Notes under the pieces: model-generated
Told to the model about the DNA's origin: nothing
The model's input: the letters and a program-made list of their open reading frames with translations, nothing else
Database searches by the model: none
Assembly: GCA_963719325.1 (NCBI GenBank)
Contig: CAVRBW010000022.1
Span: 1-64,000, forward strand
DNA: 64,000 nucleotides
From: DATBLE01 sp963719325
Lineage (GTDB): Bacteria > Actinomycetota > Thermoleophilia > Gaiellales > Gaiellaceae
Direction of reading: 5' to 3'
Shown: positions 24,899-33,017 of the stretch, piece after piece
How positions within the stretch are numbered: the first letter of the stretch is position 1
Layout: every line of letters begins with the position of its first letter
Position numbers and translations under genes: made by a program

Positions 24899-25912
24899 CT
24901 ACGGCCGTGGCGGGAGGGCTTCATGCGGCGGTCCGGGCTCCGGCACCGCCTCTTCGATCGCAGCCTCGAGCTCGGCGAGCGCGGCGTCGTCCAGCGCCAA
25001 CCGCATCGCGGACAGCCAGCCGTCGACCTGGTCCGGCCGCCGTCCGCCGACGATCGCCCCGGTCACGCCCGGCAGCGCGAGCACCCAGCCGATCGCAAGA
25101 GCTCCGACGGAGACACCGAGCCGCTCGGCCATCGGTCGGATCCGCTCCACGAGCTCGAGCGCCTGCGAACGATGCGGCTCCTCGAACTTCCAGGCGGCCG
25201 GAGCGGTTCCGGTGCGGCGCCAGTCGTCCGCGGCCAGCCCGGCGAGGCGCACGTGGAAGGTACCGGTCAGGAGCCCGGACGCCATCGGGCTGTAGGCGAT
25301 CACGCCGGCGCCGTGCTCGCGCACCCAGGGCAACAGCCCTTCCCTGGCCCGCCGCTCGATCATGTTCAGGGGCGGCTGCACCGAGTCGACGTGGCGGATC
25401 GGCTCGATCCGCTCGAGCAGGTCGACCGTGAAGTTGCACACGCCGAGCCAGCGCACCTTGCCCTCGTCGGCGAGCCCGGCCATCGCCGCCCACGACTCCT
25501 CGATCGGGGTACCGGTGACCGGATCGGGCCAGTGGAACTGGTACAGGTCGATTCGCTCGGCGCCCAGCCGCCGGAGGCTCTCGTCGCACTCTCGGCGGAT
25601 CGACTCGGGACGGAGGTCGAATGTGAACCGGCGGCGGTCGTCCCAGACCCGACCGCACTTCGTGAACACGAGCACGTCGTCGCCGATTCGATACGGCGCC
25701 AGCGCCTGCGCGACAACCTGTTCCGCGCGCCCGAAGCCGTAGCTGGGCGCGGTCTCGACCCAGTTCACCCCGTGCTCGACCGCGTAGCGCACGGCCGCGA
25801 TCGACTCCTGGTCGTCCTGGACGCCCCAGCCGAACTCGTATGCCCCGCCGAAAGCCCAGGTGCCGAACCCGCACCCGGAGAGCTCCGGTCCCGCCGAGCC
25901 GAGCCTGCGCAC
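24899..25912 (-). CDS. aldo/keto reductase with altered catalytic residue
   Basis: A 337-residue NAD(P)H-dependent oxidoreductase with the AKR TIM-barrel. It has FGTWAFGG, VETAPSYGFGRAE, VFTKCGRVWD (catalytic Lys), DLYQFHWPDPVTG (His), VCNF and the cofactor-binding VIAYSPMASGLLTG, with IVGGRRPDQVDGW near the end. The position normally held by the tetrad Asp (DTAxxYG) is Glu (ETAPSYG). The GTG directly abuts the IlvD stop. In this context it may interconvert a sugar and its lactone; the direction is unknown. Confidence 0.88.
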   Translation of the reverse strand: MRRLGSAGPELSGCGFGTWAFGGAYEFGWGVQDDQESIAAVRYAVEHGVNWVETAPSYGFGRAEQVVAQALAPYRIGDDVLVFTKCGRVWDDRRRFTFDLRPESIRRECDESLRRLGAERIDLYQFHWPDPVTGTPIEESWAAMAGLADEGKVRWLGVCNFTVDLLERIEPIRHVDSVQPPLNMIERRAREGLLPWVREHGAGVIAYSPMASGLLTGTFHVRLAGLAADDWRRTGTAPAAWKFEEPHRSQALELVERIRPMAERLGVSVGALAIGWVLALPGVTGAIVGGRRPDQVDGWLSAMRLALDDAALAELEAAIEEAVPEPGPPHEALPPRP

Positions 25913-27667
25913 CTAGAGGTACGTCACCGCGTCCGTGACCACGGCCGAGCGGCCGCGCAGGAAGTCGAGGTCGCAGCCCTCGTTCGCCTGGAGGACGTGG
26001 TCCTCGTACAGGCGTCGGTAGCCACGTTCGTCCTTTCGCGGCGGCGGCGTCCAGTCGGCGCGACGGCGCTCGAGCTCGGCCACGTCGAGCAGCAGCTCGA
26101 GGCTCCGCGCGTCGACGTCCAGCCTGATCCGGTCGCCGGTCCGGACGAGCGCAAGCGGACCGCCGACCGCGGACTCCGGCGCGATATGAAGGACGACGGA
26201 GCCGTACGAGGTGCCGCTCATCCGCGCGTCCGAGACCCGGACGAGGTCGGTGACTCCCTGCTTGAGCAGCTTCGCCGGAATCGGCAGATGCCCCCACTCC
26301 GGCATCCCCGGCGCACCGACCGGGCCTGCATTGCGCAGGACCATCACCGAGTCCGCGTCGACGTCGAGGTCCGGGTCGTCGACCCGCGAGGCCAGGTCGT
26401 GGATGTCCTCGAAGACGAGCGCCCGGCCCTCATGCCTGAGCAGGCGCGGGTCGGCCGCCGAGATCTTCATCACAGCGCCGTCGGGGCAGAGGTTGCCGTG
26501 CAGGACGACGAGCGAGCCGCCCTCGTCGAGCGGGTTCGCCCGCGGCCGGATCACGCGCTCGTCGACGATCTCGGTCGGGAAGCCGTCCAGATTCTCGCCG
26601 AGCGTCTGCCCGGTCACCGTGAGCGCGTCGAGGTCGAGGAGGTCGCGGATCTGCTCCAGCACCGCCGGCAGGCCACCGGCGTAGAAGAAGTCCTCCATCA
26701 GGTGGTCGCCCGCCGGCTTCAGGTCGACGAGCCACGGCGTGGTCGAGCACAGCTCGTCGAACAGCGAGAGTGGCAGGTCGACGCCGAGCCGCCCCGCGTA
26801 GGCGATCAGGTGGAGGATCGCGTTCGTCGAGCCGGAGATCGCATGCAGGGCGCGGATCGCATTCTCGAACGCCCCCCGGGTCAGGATCTCCGAGGGCTTG
26901 ATGTCGCGCTCGACGAGCTCGACGATCTGCCGGCCTGCCGCCTCCGCGAGGTGCGCGCGACGCGCGTCGACCGCGGGGATCGCCGCGCCGCCCGGGAGCG
27001 TCAGCCCGAGAGCCTCCGTGACGCAGGCCATCGTCGAGGCGGTGCCCATCGTCATGCAGTGACCGTTCGAGCGGGACATCGCGTTCTCGATCTCGCCGAA
27101 CTCCTGGTCGGTGATCCGGCCGGCGCGCAGCTCCTCGTGGTAGTGCCAGCAGTCCGAGCACGACCCGAGCTCCTTGCCGCGCCAGCGGCCGTTCAGCATC
27201 GGCCCGCCCGTGACGACGATCGCGGGGATGTCGGCGGAGCATGCGCCCAGGATCGAGGCAGGATTCGTCTTGTCGCAGCCGGTCAGCAGGACGACGCCGT
27301 CGAGCGGATAGGAGCGGAGCGACTCCTCCACGTCCATCGCCATCAGGTTTCGGTAGAGCATCGTGGTCGGCTTCATCAGCGACTCGCCCAACGACATCAC
27401 CGGGAACTCACGCGGGAAGCCGCCTGCCTGGAGCACGCCCCGCTTCACCGCCTCGGCGAGGCCGCGCAGGTGAACGTTGCAGTTGACGAGCTCCGACCAC
27501 GAGTTGCAGATCCCGATCACGGGACGGCCGCGAAAGGTTTCGTCGGCGACGCCCGTCGACTTCAACCAGGAGCGGTGCAAGAAGCCGTCGAGATCCTGGC
27601 GGTCGAACCAGATCGAGCTCCGCCGCCCGTTCGTGCGCTCGTATCCGCCATCGCGCATAGTCGGCAT
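25913..27667 (-). CDS. IlvD/Edd-family sugar-acid dehydratase
   Basis: A 584-residue Fe-S dehydratase closest in style to pentonate dehydratases (L-arabinonate/D-xylonate type) rather than to dihydroxyacid dehydratase: RRSSIWFDRQDLDGFLHRSW at the N-terminus is typical. Cluster and active-site blocks are GICNSWSELVNCN, LLTGCDKTNPA, CSDCWHYHEEL and RSNGHCMTMGTASTM. A C-terminal SDARMSGTSYG loop carries the catalytic Ser. It yields a 2-keto-3-deoxy sugar acid. It heads the minus-strand operon with the AKR and gntR; AAAGGA precedes the ATG. Confidence 0.92.
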   Translation of the reverse strand: MPTMRDGGYERTNGRRSSIWFDRQDLDGFLHRSWLKSTGVADETFRGRPVIGICNSWSELVNCNVHLRGLAEAVKRGVLQAGGFPREFPVMSLGESLMKPTTMLYRNLMAMDVEESLRSYPLDGVVLLTGCDKTNPASILGACSADIPAIVVTGGPMLNGRWRGKELGSCSDCWHYHEELRAGRITDQEFGEIENAMSRSNGHCMTMGTASTMACVTEALGLTLPGGAAIPAVDARRAHLAEAAGRQIVELVERDIKPSEILTRGAFENAIRALHAISGSTNAILHLIAYAGRLGVDLPLSLFDELCSTTPWLVDLKPAGDHLMEDFFYAGGLPAVLEQIRDLLDLDALTVTGQTLGENLDGFPTEIVDERVIRPRANPLDEGGSLVVLHGNLCPDGAVMKISAADPRLLRHEGRALVFEDIHDLASRVDDPDLDVDADSVMVLRNAGPVGAPGMPEWGHLPIPAKLLKQGVTDLVRVSDARMSGTSYGSVVLHIAPESAVGGPLALVRTGDRIRLDVDARSLELLLDVAELERRRADWTPPPRKDERGYRRLYEDHVLQANEGCDLDFLRGRSAVVTDAVTYL

Positions 27668-27706
27668 CGTCCGTCCTTTCGTGCGGTACGGCGGGGAAGT
27701 ACGTTA

Positions 27707-27724
27707 AAGCCTATTGTATGACGA
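27707..27724. promoter_or_regulatory. GntR operator overlapping the ilvD-like promoter
   Basis: TTGTATGACGA (27714-27724) matches the FadR-type consensus TnGTnnnACnA exactly. On the minus strand it sits just upstream of a TAGGCT -10-like hexamer (27707-27712), where binding would block RNA polymerase. It lies between the divergent dehydratase and DenD-like genes and could control both. Confidence 0.65.
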
Positions 27725-27782
27725 AAGCGGCCGCCGCCAAGTCACGCGTAGACGCGGACCCGGTGCGCTAGCGTCCGCGACT

Positions 27783-28772
27783 GTGCGGATCCTCGTCGTC
27801 GGCGCGGCGGGCATGCTCGGTCGCAAGCTCGTGCGGCGCCTCCTGCGCAACGGCATGCTCAGGGGCGAGCCGATCTCGCATCTGTCGCTCGCCGACGTGG
27901 TCGAGCCGGAGCGCCCGGCTGCCGCGTTTGACGTCACCACCTTCGTCGCCGACCTGGCCGAGCCCGGAGTCGCCGGGGACCTGGTCTCGCGGCGTCCCGA
28001 CGTCGTCTTCCACCTGGCGGCCGTCGTGTCGGGCGAGGCCGAAGCCGACTTCGAGAAGGGCTACCTGGTGAACGTCGACGGAACGCGGCTCCTGTTCGAG
28101 GCCGTCCGCCTGGCCGGCGGCGGCTACCGGCCGCGCGTCGTCTTCAGCTCGTCGATCGCCGTGTTCGGCCGCCCGTTCCCGGAGGTGATCGGCGACGAGC
28201 ACGCACCGACGCCGTCGACGAGCTACGGCACCCAGAAGGCGATCGCCGAGCTGCTGCTCTCCGACTACTCGCGCCGGGGGTTCCTCGACGGGATCGGGCT
28301 CCGACTGCCGACGATCTGCGTTCGGCCGGGGGCGCCGAACCGCGCAGCGTCGGGGTTCTTCTCGAGCATCATCCGCGAGCCGCTGAACGGCGAGAAGGCG
28401 GTCCTGCCCGTCTCCGAGGAGGTCCGGCACTGGTTCGCCTCGCCACGGGCGGCCGTGGACTTCCTGGTCCACGCGACCGAGCTCGACGGCGGCGCGCTCG
28501 GCGGCCGCCGCTCCCTGACCATGCCCGGCGTCTCGGCGACCGTGGCGGAGCAGATCGCCGCGTTGCGCGCGATCGGCGGCGAGGAGGCCGTGCGACTGAT
28601 CAGGCGCGAGCCCGACGAGACGATCATGCGCATGGTCGCCGGCTGGCCCGGTGGCTTCGACGCGCGGCGGGCGCGAGCGCTCGGGTTTCGGTCGGAGGGA
28701 AGCTTCGAGGAGATCGTCCGCGTCCACGTCGAGGACGAGCTCGACGGCCGGATCGGAGCGGCGCAGCGATGA
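27783..28772 (+). CDS. NAD-dependent dehydrogenase, DenD (D-erythronate dehydrogenase)-like extended SDR
   Basis: A 329-residue extended short-chain dehydrogenase. It has GAAGMLGRKLV (NAD-binding GxxGxxG), DVVFHLAAVVSGEAE, VVFSSSIAVFG and the catalytic SYGTQK (Tyr148, Lys152). The stretch GIGLRLPTICVRPGAPNRAASGF is characteristic of D-erythronate dehydrogenase relatives, which oxidise C2 or C3 of sugar acids, rather than of nucleotide-sugar epimerases. GTG 27783 follows TAGCGT by 8 bases. It is coupled to the next SDR gene by a 4-base overlap. Confidence 0.85.
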   Translation: MRILVVGAAGMLGRKLVRRLLRNGMLRGEPISHLSLADVVEPERPAAAFDVTTFVADLAEPGVAGDLVSRRPDVVFHLAAVVSGEAEADFEKGYLVNVDGTRLLFEAVRLAGGGYRPRVVFSSSIAVFGRPFPEVIGDEHAPTPSTSYGTQKAIAELLLSDYSRRGFLDGIGLRLPTICVRPGAPNRAASGFFSSIIREPLNGEKAVLPVSEEVRHWFASPRAAVDFLVHATELDGGALGGRRSLTMPGVSATVAEQIAALRAIGGEEAVRLIRREPDETIMRMVAGWPGGFDARRARALGFRSEGSFEEIVRVHVEDELDGRIGAAQR

Positions 28773-29512
28773 GCCGGGTCGCGCTCGTCACGGGTGCCGG
28801 CAGCGGAATCGGCCGCGCTTCGGCAGTCGCGCTGGCGCGAGCCGACTTCACCGTCGTCCTCTCCGGCAGGCGCAGACAGCAGCTCGACCTGGCGGCGGAG
28901 GAGGCGGGACCCGAGGCGGTGGCGGTCGAGTGCGACGTCCGTGATCCCGCATCGGTGTCGGCGCTCTTCGCGGAGATCGACACGAGGTTCGGCCGGCTCG
29001 ACCTGCTGTTCAACAACGCAGGTGTGGGCGCGCCGGCCGTTCCGCTCGAGGACCTCGATCTCGAGGCTTGGCGCGCCGTCGTGGAGACCAACCTCACCGG
29101 CGCGTTCCTGTGCACGCAGGCCGCCTTCCGGATCATGAAGCGCCAGACGCCACGGGGCGGGCGGATCATCAACAACGGCTCGATCTCGGCGAGCTCGCCC
29201 CGCCCGCTCTCTGCGCCCTACACGGCCGCGAAGCACGCCCTCACCGGCCTGACGAAGTCCACCTCGCTCGACGGGCGCCCTTACGACATCGCGTGCGGGC
29301 AGATCGACGTCGGCAACGCGTCGACCGAGCTGACGGAGCCGATGCGCACCACCGGCGTCCTCCAGCCGGACGGGAGCAGGCGACGCGAGCCCACCATCGA
29401 CGTCGACCACGTCGCCCGTGCGGTCGTCTACATGGCGAGTCTGCCGCTCGAGGCCAACGTCCAGTTCATGACGCTGATGGCGACGCAGATGCCGTTCGTC
29501 GGCCGTGGCTGA
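28769..29512 (+). CDS. classical SDR oxidoreductase
   Basis: A 247-residue NAD(P)-dependent dehydrogenase with TGAGSGIGRA (residues 8-17), FNNAGVG, INNGSISASSPRP (catalytic Ser) and PYTAAKHALTG (Tyr151, Lys155). It begins inside the end of the DenD-like gene (ATGA overlap) and is the last gene of the accessory module on this side. In non-phosphorylative sugar pathways such SDRs oxidise sugars or 2-keto-3-deoxy acids; which applies here is unknown. Confidence 0.9.
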   Translation: MSRVALVTGAGSGIGRASAVALARADFTVVLSGRRRQQLDLAAEEAGPEAVAVECDVRDPASVSALFAEIDTRFGRLDLLFNNAGVGAPAVPLEDLDLEAWRAVVETNLTGAFLCTQAAFRIMKRQTPRGGRIINNGSISASSPRPLSAPYTAAKHALTGLTKSTSLDGRPYDIACGQIDVGNASTELTEPMRTTGVLQPDGSRRREPTIDVDHVARAVVYMASLPLEANVQFMTLMATQMPFVGRG

Positions 29513-29525
29513 GACCGCGAGGCGC

Positions 29526-30368
29526 TCAGCCGTCCTCGAAGGTCACGACCAGGTGCTCGATTCCGTCCCCGCGGGGGGTCAGGTGCAGCCGCCCGGCCTG
29601 CCGCTCCGGCGCAGCCAGCCAGGAGTAGCGCGCGACGACGCTGCCGTCGTGCTCCTCTGCATCGAGAATCCGCACCCCGTCGTCGGGTGGCTGGTCGCGG
29701 TAGGCGGCCGCGATCGCCTCCCGGCCGATGAAGGGCCCCACCGGCGTTCCTTCGAAGGCGACCACCGCGTCCTCGGCGAAGCACTCGGCGAGCGCGTCCC
29801 ACTCGCCGCTCCGCACACCCTGGTTGAGCCGCGCCGCGAACTCGTACAGAAGATCGACGCCGGGGTCGAGACCGAGGTCCTCCCGGATCAGCGCGTAGAG
29901 GACGCCGTCACACCACTGCCCGCGCCCCCGGTACGCCTTGCGCTTCACACCCTCGCGGACGAACCCCACCCGCTCTGCATGCCGCATCGCCCGCTCGTTG
30001 AAGCCGTAGATCTCCATCTGCAGCCGGTGAAAGCCCAAGTCGAGCAAGAGGTGGCGCTCGAACAGGCGAGCAGCCTCGTCGGCGATTCGCCGTCCCCGAA
30101 AATCGGGATGGATCGCGAGACCGCCGAGATGCGCGATCCGGCTGCGCCGGTTCGCGACCTCGAAAGCCATCGTCCCCGCCCGCTCCCCGTCCGCCTCGAC
30201 CACGAAGAGGCCGACCTCGGCCGGCTCCCGCTGCGAGCGCTCGATCTCGGCGAGGACGGCCTCGGCGTCCTGCGGACGAACCGCCGCGAGGTACGGCGCG
30301 ACCTCCTCGTGCGCGAACAGCGAGACCAGGAAATCGAGATCGCCGGGCTCGGCTCGCCGGATCCTCAC
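29526..30368 (-). CDS. GNAT acetyltransferase fused to a SnoaL/NTF2-like domain
   Basis: A 280-residue two-domain protein. Residues 1-160 are a RimJ/RimL-type GNAT domain (VRIRRAEPGDLDFLVSLF, GLAIHPDFRGRRIADEAARLFERH, the acetyl-CoA loop, and GFHRLQMEIYGFNERAMRHAERVGF). Residues about 165-280 resemble a SnoaL/NTF2 barrel (EFAARLNQGVRSGEWDALAECFAEDAVVAFEGTPVGPFIGREAI). The two are in one uninterrupted frame. The GTG at 30368 overlaps the DMT transporter stop. Acceptor substrate unknown. Confidence 0.85.
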   Translation of the reverse strand: MRIRRAEPGDLDFLVSLFAHEEVAPYLAAVRPQDAEAVLAEIERSQREPAEVGLFVVEADGERAGTMAFEVANRRSRIAHLGGLAIHPDFRGRRIADEAARLFERHLLLDLGFHRLQMEIYGFNERAMRHAERVGFVREGVKRKAYRGRGQWCDGVLYALIREDLGLDPGVDLLYEFAARLNQGVRSGEWDALAECFAEDAVVAFEGTPVGPFIGREAIAAAYRDQPPDDGVRILDAEEHDGSVVARYSWLAAPERQAGRLHLTPRGDGIEHLVVTFEDG

Positions 30369-31270
30369 GACGTCGCCTGGGCTGGCCGCCGGAACAGCGG
30401 CCGCCGGCCACCCGCACCGAGAGCGACCCCGCCGAGGATCAAGGCCAATCCGGCAAGCGCCGAGACCCGCAGCGGCTCGTCCAGGATCAGTGCGCCGTAC
30501 ATCAGCGCGGTCACCGGCAACAGGTACGTGACGAGCGAGAGCCGTGCCGCCCCGAACAGCCGCAGCACCCGGAACAGGATCAGCTGCGCGACGGCCGTGC
30601 CGGCGATCGAGAGCCCGAGCACGGAGCCGATCGCCTTCCAGCCCGGCGCCTGGTCGGGGAGCTGGAACAGCGCGAAGGGCAGGAGGACGAGACCGCCGTA
30701 GAGCATCGACGCCGCCGCGATCACCGGCCCGGTCACGCGACCCACGACGTGCTGGCCGTAGAGCCCGCCGGCCGCGTACGAGAGCGACGCCGCGACGACG
30801 GCGAGCGTCCCGGCGGCCGCCCACCAACCGCCCGACGGATGCACGCCCGCGAGCACGCCGACGCCGGCGAGGCCGACGAAGATGCCGACGAGCTTCAGAC
30901 CCCTCGAGCGCTCGCTCCGCTTGAACCTGAGCGCGAGCACCGCGACGAAGATCGGTACCGAGGCGTTCGCGATCGCCGCCACCCCGGAATCGATGTGCTT
31001 CTCGCCCCAGGCGATCAGGGTGAACGGCAGTGCACCGTTGATCACGCCGAAGACGACGCCTTCCTGCCAGGCGCCGGCGATGTGGCCCAGCGCGGGAACC
31101 ACGCCTTCCCGGAAGGCGAGAAAGGCGATCAGCAGCGTTGCCGCGATCAGGAGCCGGAGCGACATCATCACCGTCGGCTCGAGGTCCCGGACCGCGACCT
31201 TGATGAAGAGGTACGACGCTCCCCAGATCGCCGCCAGAACCAGCAGCAGCGGCGTGTAGGAGCGGGTCAT
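30365..31270 (-). CDS. EamA/DMT-family transporter
   Basis: A 301-residue membrane protein with two EamA repeats and about ten helices. The first repeat opens LLLVLAAIWGASYLFIKVAV and includes PTVMMSLRLLIAATLLIAF; the second includes GTLAVVAASLSYAAGGLYGQHV and YLLPVTALMYGALILDEPL. These carriers usually export amino acids or other metabolites. The ATG is 6 bases after TAGGCT (minus strand, 31277-31282). It is coupled to the downstream GNAT-SnoaL gene, so exporter and acetyltransferase may act on related compounds. Confidence 0.92.
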   Translation of the reverse strand: MTRSYTPLLLVLAAIWGASYLFIKVAVRDLEPTVMMSLRLLIAATLLIAFLAFREGVVPALGHIAGAWQEGVVFGVINGALPFTLIAWGEKHIDSGVAAIANASVPIFVAVLALRFKRSERSRGLKLVGIFVGLAGVGVLAGVHPSGGWWAAAGTLAVVAASLSYAAGGLYGQHVVGRVTGPVIAAASMLYGGLVLLPFALFQLPDQAPGWKAIGSVLGLSIAGTAVAQLILFRVLRLFGAARLSLVTYLLPVTALMYGALILDEPLRVSALAGLALILGGVALGAGGRRPLFRRPAQATS

Positions 31271-31276
31271 GGGTTC

Positions 31277-31351
31277 AGCCTAACGACAGGTGCGAGCGGC
31301 GATTCCGTAGGGTTTTCCCCACTTTCGCGCGAGCCAGCGGACGCCTACCTT
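31277..31351. promoter_or_regulatory. divergent leaderless promoters, EamA / DUF4242
   Basis: TAGGCT (minus, 31277-31282) is 6 bases from the EamA ATG; TACCTT (plus, 31346-31351) is 7 bases from the DUF4242 GTG. No Shine-Dalgarno sequence precedes either start. Confidence 0.6.
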
Positions 31352-31358
31352 CGGCGGC

Positions 31359-31637
31359 GTGGGAGAGGCGGCTCACAGCTTCATCGCCGAATGCTTCTGG
31401 CCGGGCGTGACCGAGGCGGAGGTCGAGGCGCTCGACGCCCGCACCTCCGCCGCCGCCGCCAAGCTCGCTCGAGGCGGCGCGCCGGTCCGCTTCCTGGGCT
31501 CGATCCTGATGCGCGAGGACGAGGTCGTCCTCTGCCAGTTCGAGGGCGCGGCGGATGCGGTGCGCCGCGCCGCCGAGCTGGCCGACGTCCCGTTCGAGCG
31601 CATCCTCGAGACCGCCCACTCGCCCTGGAGAACCTGA
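31359..31637 (+). CDS. DUF4242-like small protein
   Basis: A 92-residue protein that resembles the DUF4242/SCO4226-type ferredoxin-like fold: FIAECFWPGVTEAEVEALD, VRFLGSILMREDEVVLCQFEG and AVRRAAELADVPFERI. One characterised relative binds nickel, but the role here is unknown. The GTG follows TACCTT by 7 bases. It is 16 bases upstream of the secreted-protein gene, whose own Shine-Dalgarno sequence follows this stop. Confidence 0.65.
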   Translation: MGEAAHSFIAECFWPGVTEAEVEALDARTSAAAAKLARGGAPVRFLGSILMREDEVVLCQFEGAADAVRRAAELADVPFERILETAHSPWRT

Positions 31638-31653
31638 GCAGGAGGAGATCACC

Positions 31654-32955
31654 ATGCGCTCGACGTCCATCGCCCTCGCCCTGGCCGCAGCTGTCGCCGC
31701 GGTCGGGCTTCTCGTCGGAGCCGGCTCGGCGTCGCCGGCCGCCTCGCCCTGGACGAGGATCAGCGGCCCGAACAGCGCCGGTGACCAGCTCGGTCTCGCT
31801 CGCGTACCCAACGGAACACTGCACGTGATCTGGAACCGGGGCAAGCAGGCGCCGAGCTCGATCTTCGACACGCGCTTCTCGCCGGCTGGAGCGAAGCTCG
31901 GCACCTCGACCGTGACGAGCGGTTGGGGCGGCACGAACGGCCTGGCCCTGTTGGCGATGCCGGACAAGACGCTGCGGCTGTTCGCGACCGGCACGCACGC
32001 GAGCGCCGACTCGAACGGCGGCATGAGCACGTTCACCGCCCCCGCCAGCGGAACGAGCTGGGCGCTCCAGCCGGACGTGTGGGGCGGCCCGGTCGCCGCC
32101 TCCTCCGGGATCATCGGCGCGACGCTGACGAAGGACGGCCAGGTCGTCACCGGCTGGCGCGGCACCGCCGCCGAGGGGCTCCCGCCGACGTCGATCCCGC
32201 AGAACGGCTACGCGCCGTTCCAGCTCGCCACCCACCTCGCCACGGACGCGGGAAGCGGAGCGGTGGTCCTCGCGGGCGTCTACGGCGGCGGCAACGGCGG
32301 CGTCTACGTCCAGCAGGTCCTGCCGGGCACCGGCAAGGCCGTCGTGCTCTCGGACGGCGGCAACAACAACGACTGGGTCGAAGGGCTGAGCGGGCGGATC
32401 GGCGCGCCCGGCGTCTACGTCGCCTACGCCGACACGAAGGCCGCCCATCTCTACCGCTACGGCGGCGCCTCGAAGACGCTCGCCAGGGGACCGTTCACGA
32501 GCGCGACCGTCTGCGCCGGCCCCGACGGGCGGCTCTGGGTCGCCTGGGGCGATAGCGCCGACGGCCTCTTCGTCACGCGCTCGAACCGGGCGGCGAGCGC
32601 GTTCGAGCCGGTGCAGAAGCTGAAGCTCCCCCAGAACGGGCTCGCCTACGTCCAGTGCGAGGGCTCAGCGGGACCGCTCGACCTGTTCGCGTCCACCCAG
32701 CTCGGCGGCGGCTTCTGGCACACACACGTCCTCGCCCAGCTCACCCTGCAGGCCCGAGCGAGCAAGGGGAAGGCGACGCTGGTCGCGAGGGACGCGGGCG
32801 ACCCCGTCGGCGGTGCGACGATCTCGGTCGGCGGCAGGCGCGTGAAGACGGCAGCCAACGGCCAGGCGACGCTGAGCCTGAAGCCCGGCTCGTACGCCGC
32901 GGGCGTGAGCGCGCCCGGGTACGCCCCCGAGTCGGTCCGGTTCACGGTCCGATGA
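31654..32955 (+). CDS. secreted beta-propeller-like protein with C-terminal carboxypeptidase-regulatory-like domain
   Basis: A 433-residue exported protein. Residues 1-27 are a signal peptide (MRSTSIALALAAAVAAVGLLVGAGSASPA). The central 300 residues contain repeated short strands of the WVAWGDS, GVYVAYADT and LHVIWNR kind, typical of propeller-like exo-alpha-sialidase/BNR folds, but no catalytic motif is evident. Residues about 365-433 (ARDAGDPVGGATISVGGRRVKTAANGQATLSL) are a small beta-sandwich like carboxypeptidase D regulatory domains. AGGAGG lies 8 bases before the ATG. Possibly cell-surface or matrix binding. Confidence 0.75.
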   Translation: MRSTSIALALAAAVAAVGLLVGAGSASPAASPWTRISGPNSAGDQLGLARVPNGTLHVIWNRGKQAPSSIFDTRFSPAGAKLGTSTVTSGWGGTNGLALLAMPDKTLRLFATGTHASADSNGGMSTFTAPASGTSWALQPDVWGGPVAASSGIIGATLTKDGQVVTGWRGTAAEGLPPTSIPQNGYAPFQLATHLATDAGSGAVVLAGVYGGGNGGVYVQQVLPGTGKAVVLSDGGNNNDWVEGLSGRIGAPGVYVAYADTKAAHLYRYGGASKTLARGPFTSATVCAGPDGRLWVAWGDSADGLFVTRSNRAASAFEPVQKLKLPQNGLAYVQCEGSAGPLDLFASTQLGGGFWHTHVLAQLTLQARASKGKATLVARDAGDPVGGATISVGGRRVKTAANGQATLSLKPGSYAAGVSAPGYAPESVRFTVR

Positions 32956-33017
32956 GACCGGGTCGAGCCACTCCGCGCCACGAGAGGTCGCCCCAACCCG
33001 CTCGAAAGGAGATCGCG

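Noticed and set aside
24446..27721. A 1,091-codon plus-strand open frame
   Set aside because: It is antisense to gntR, the aldo/keto reductase and the IlvD-like dehydratase, has no recognisable domain, and is explained by GC-rich third positions on the opposite strand.
27783..28772. UDP-glucose 4-epimerase
   Set aside because: The sequence around the catalytic Tyr and the RLPTICVRPGAPN block match DenD-like sugar-acid dehydrogenases, and the neighbourhood is sugar-acid catabolism.
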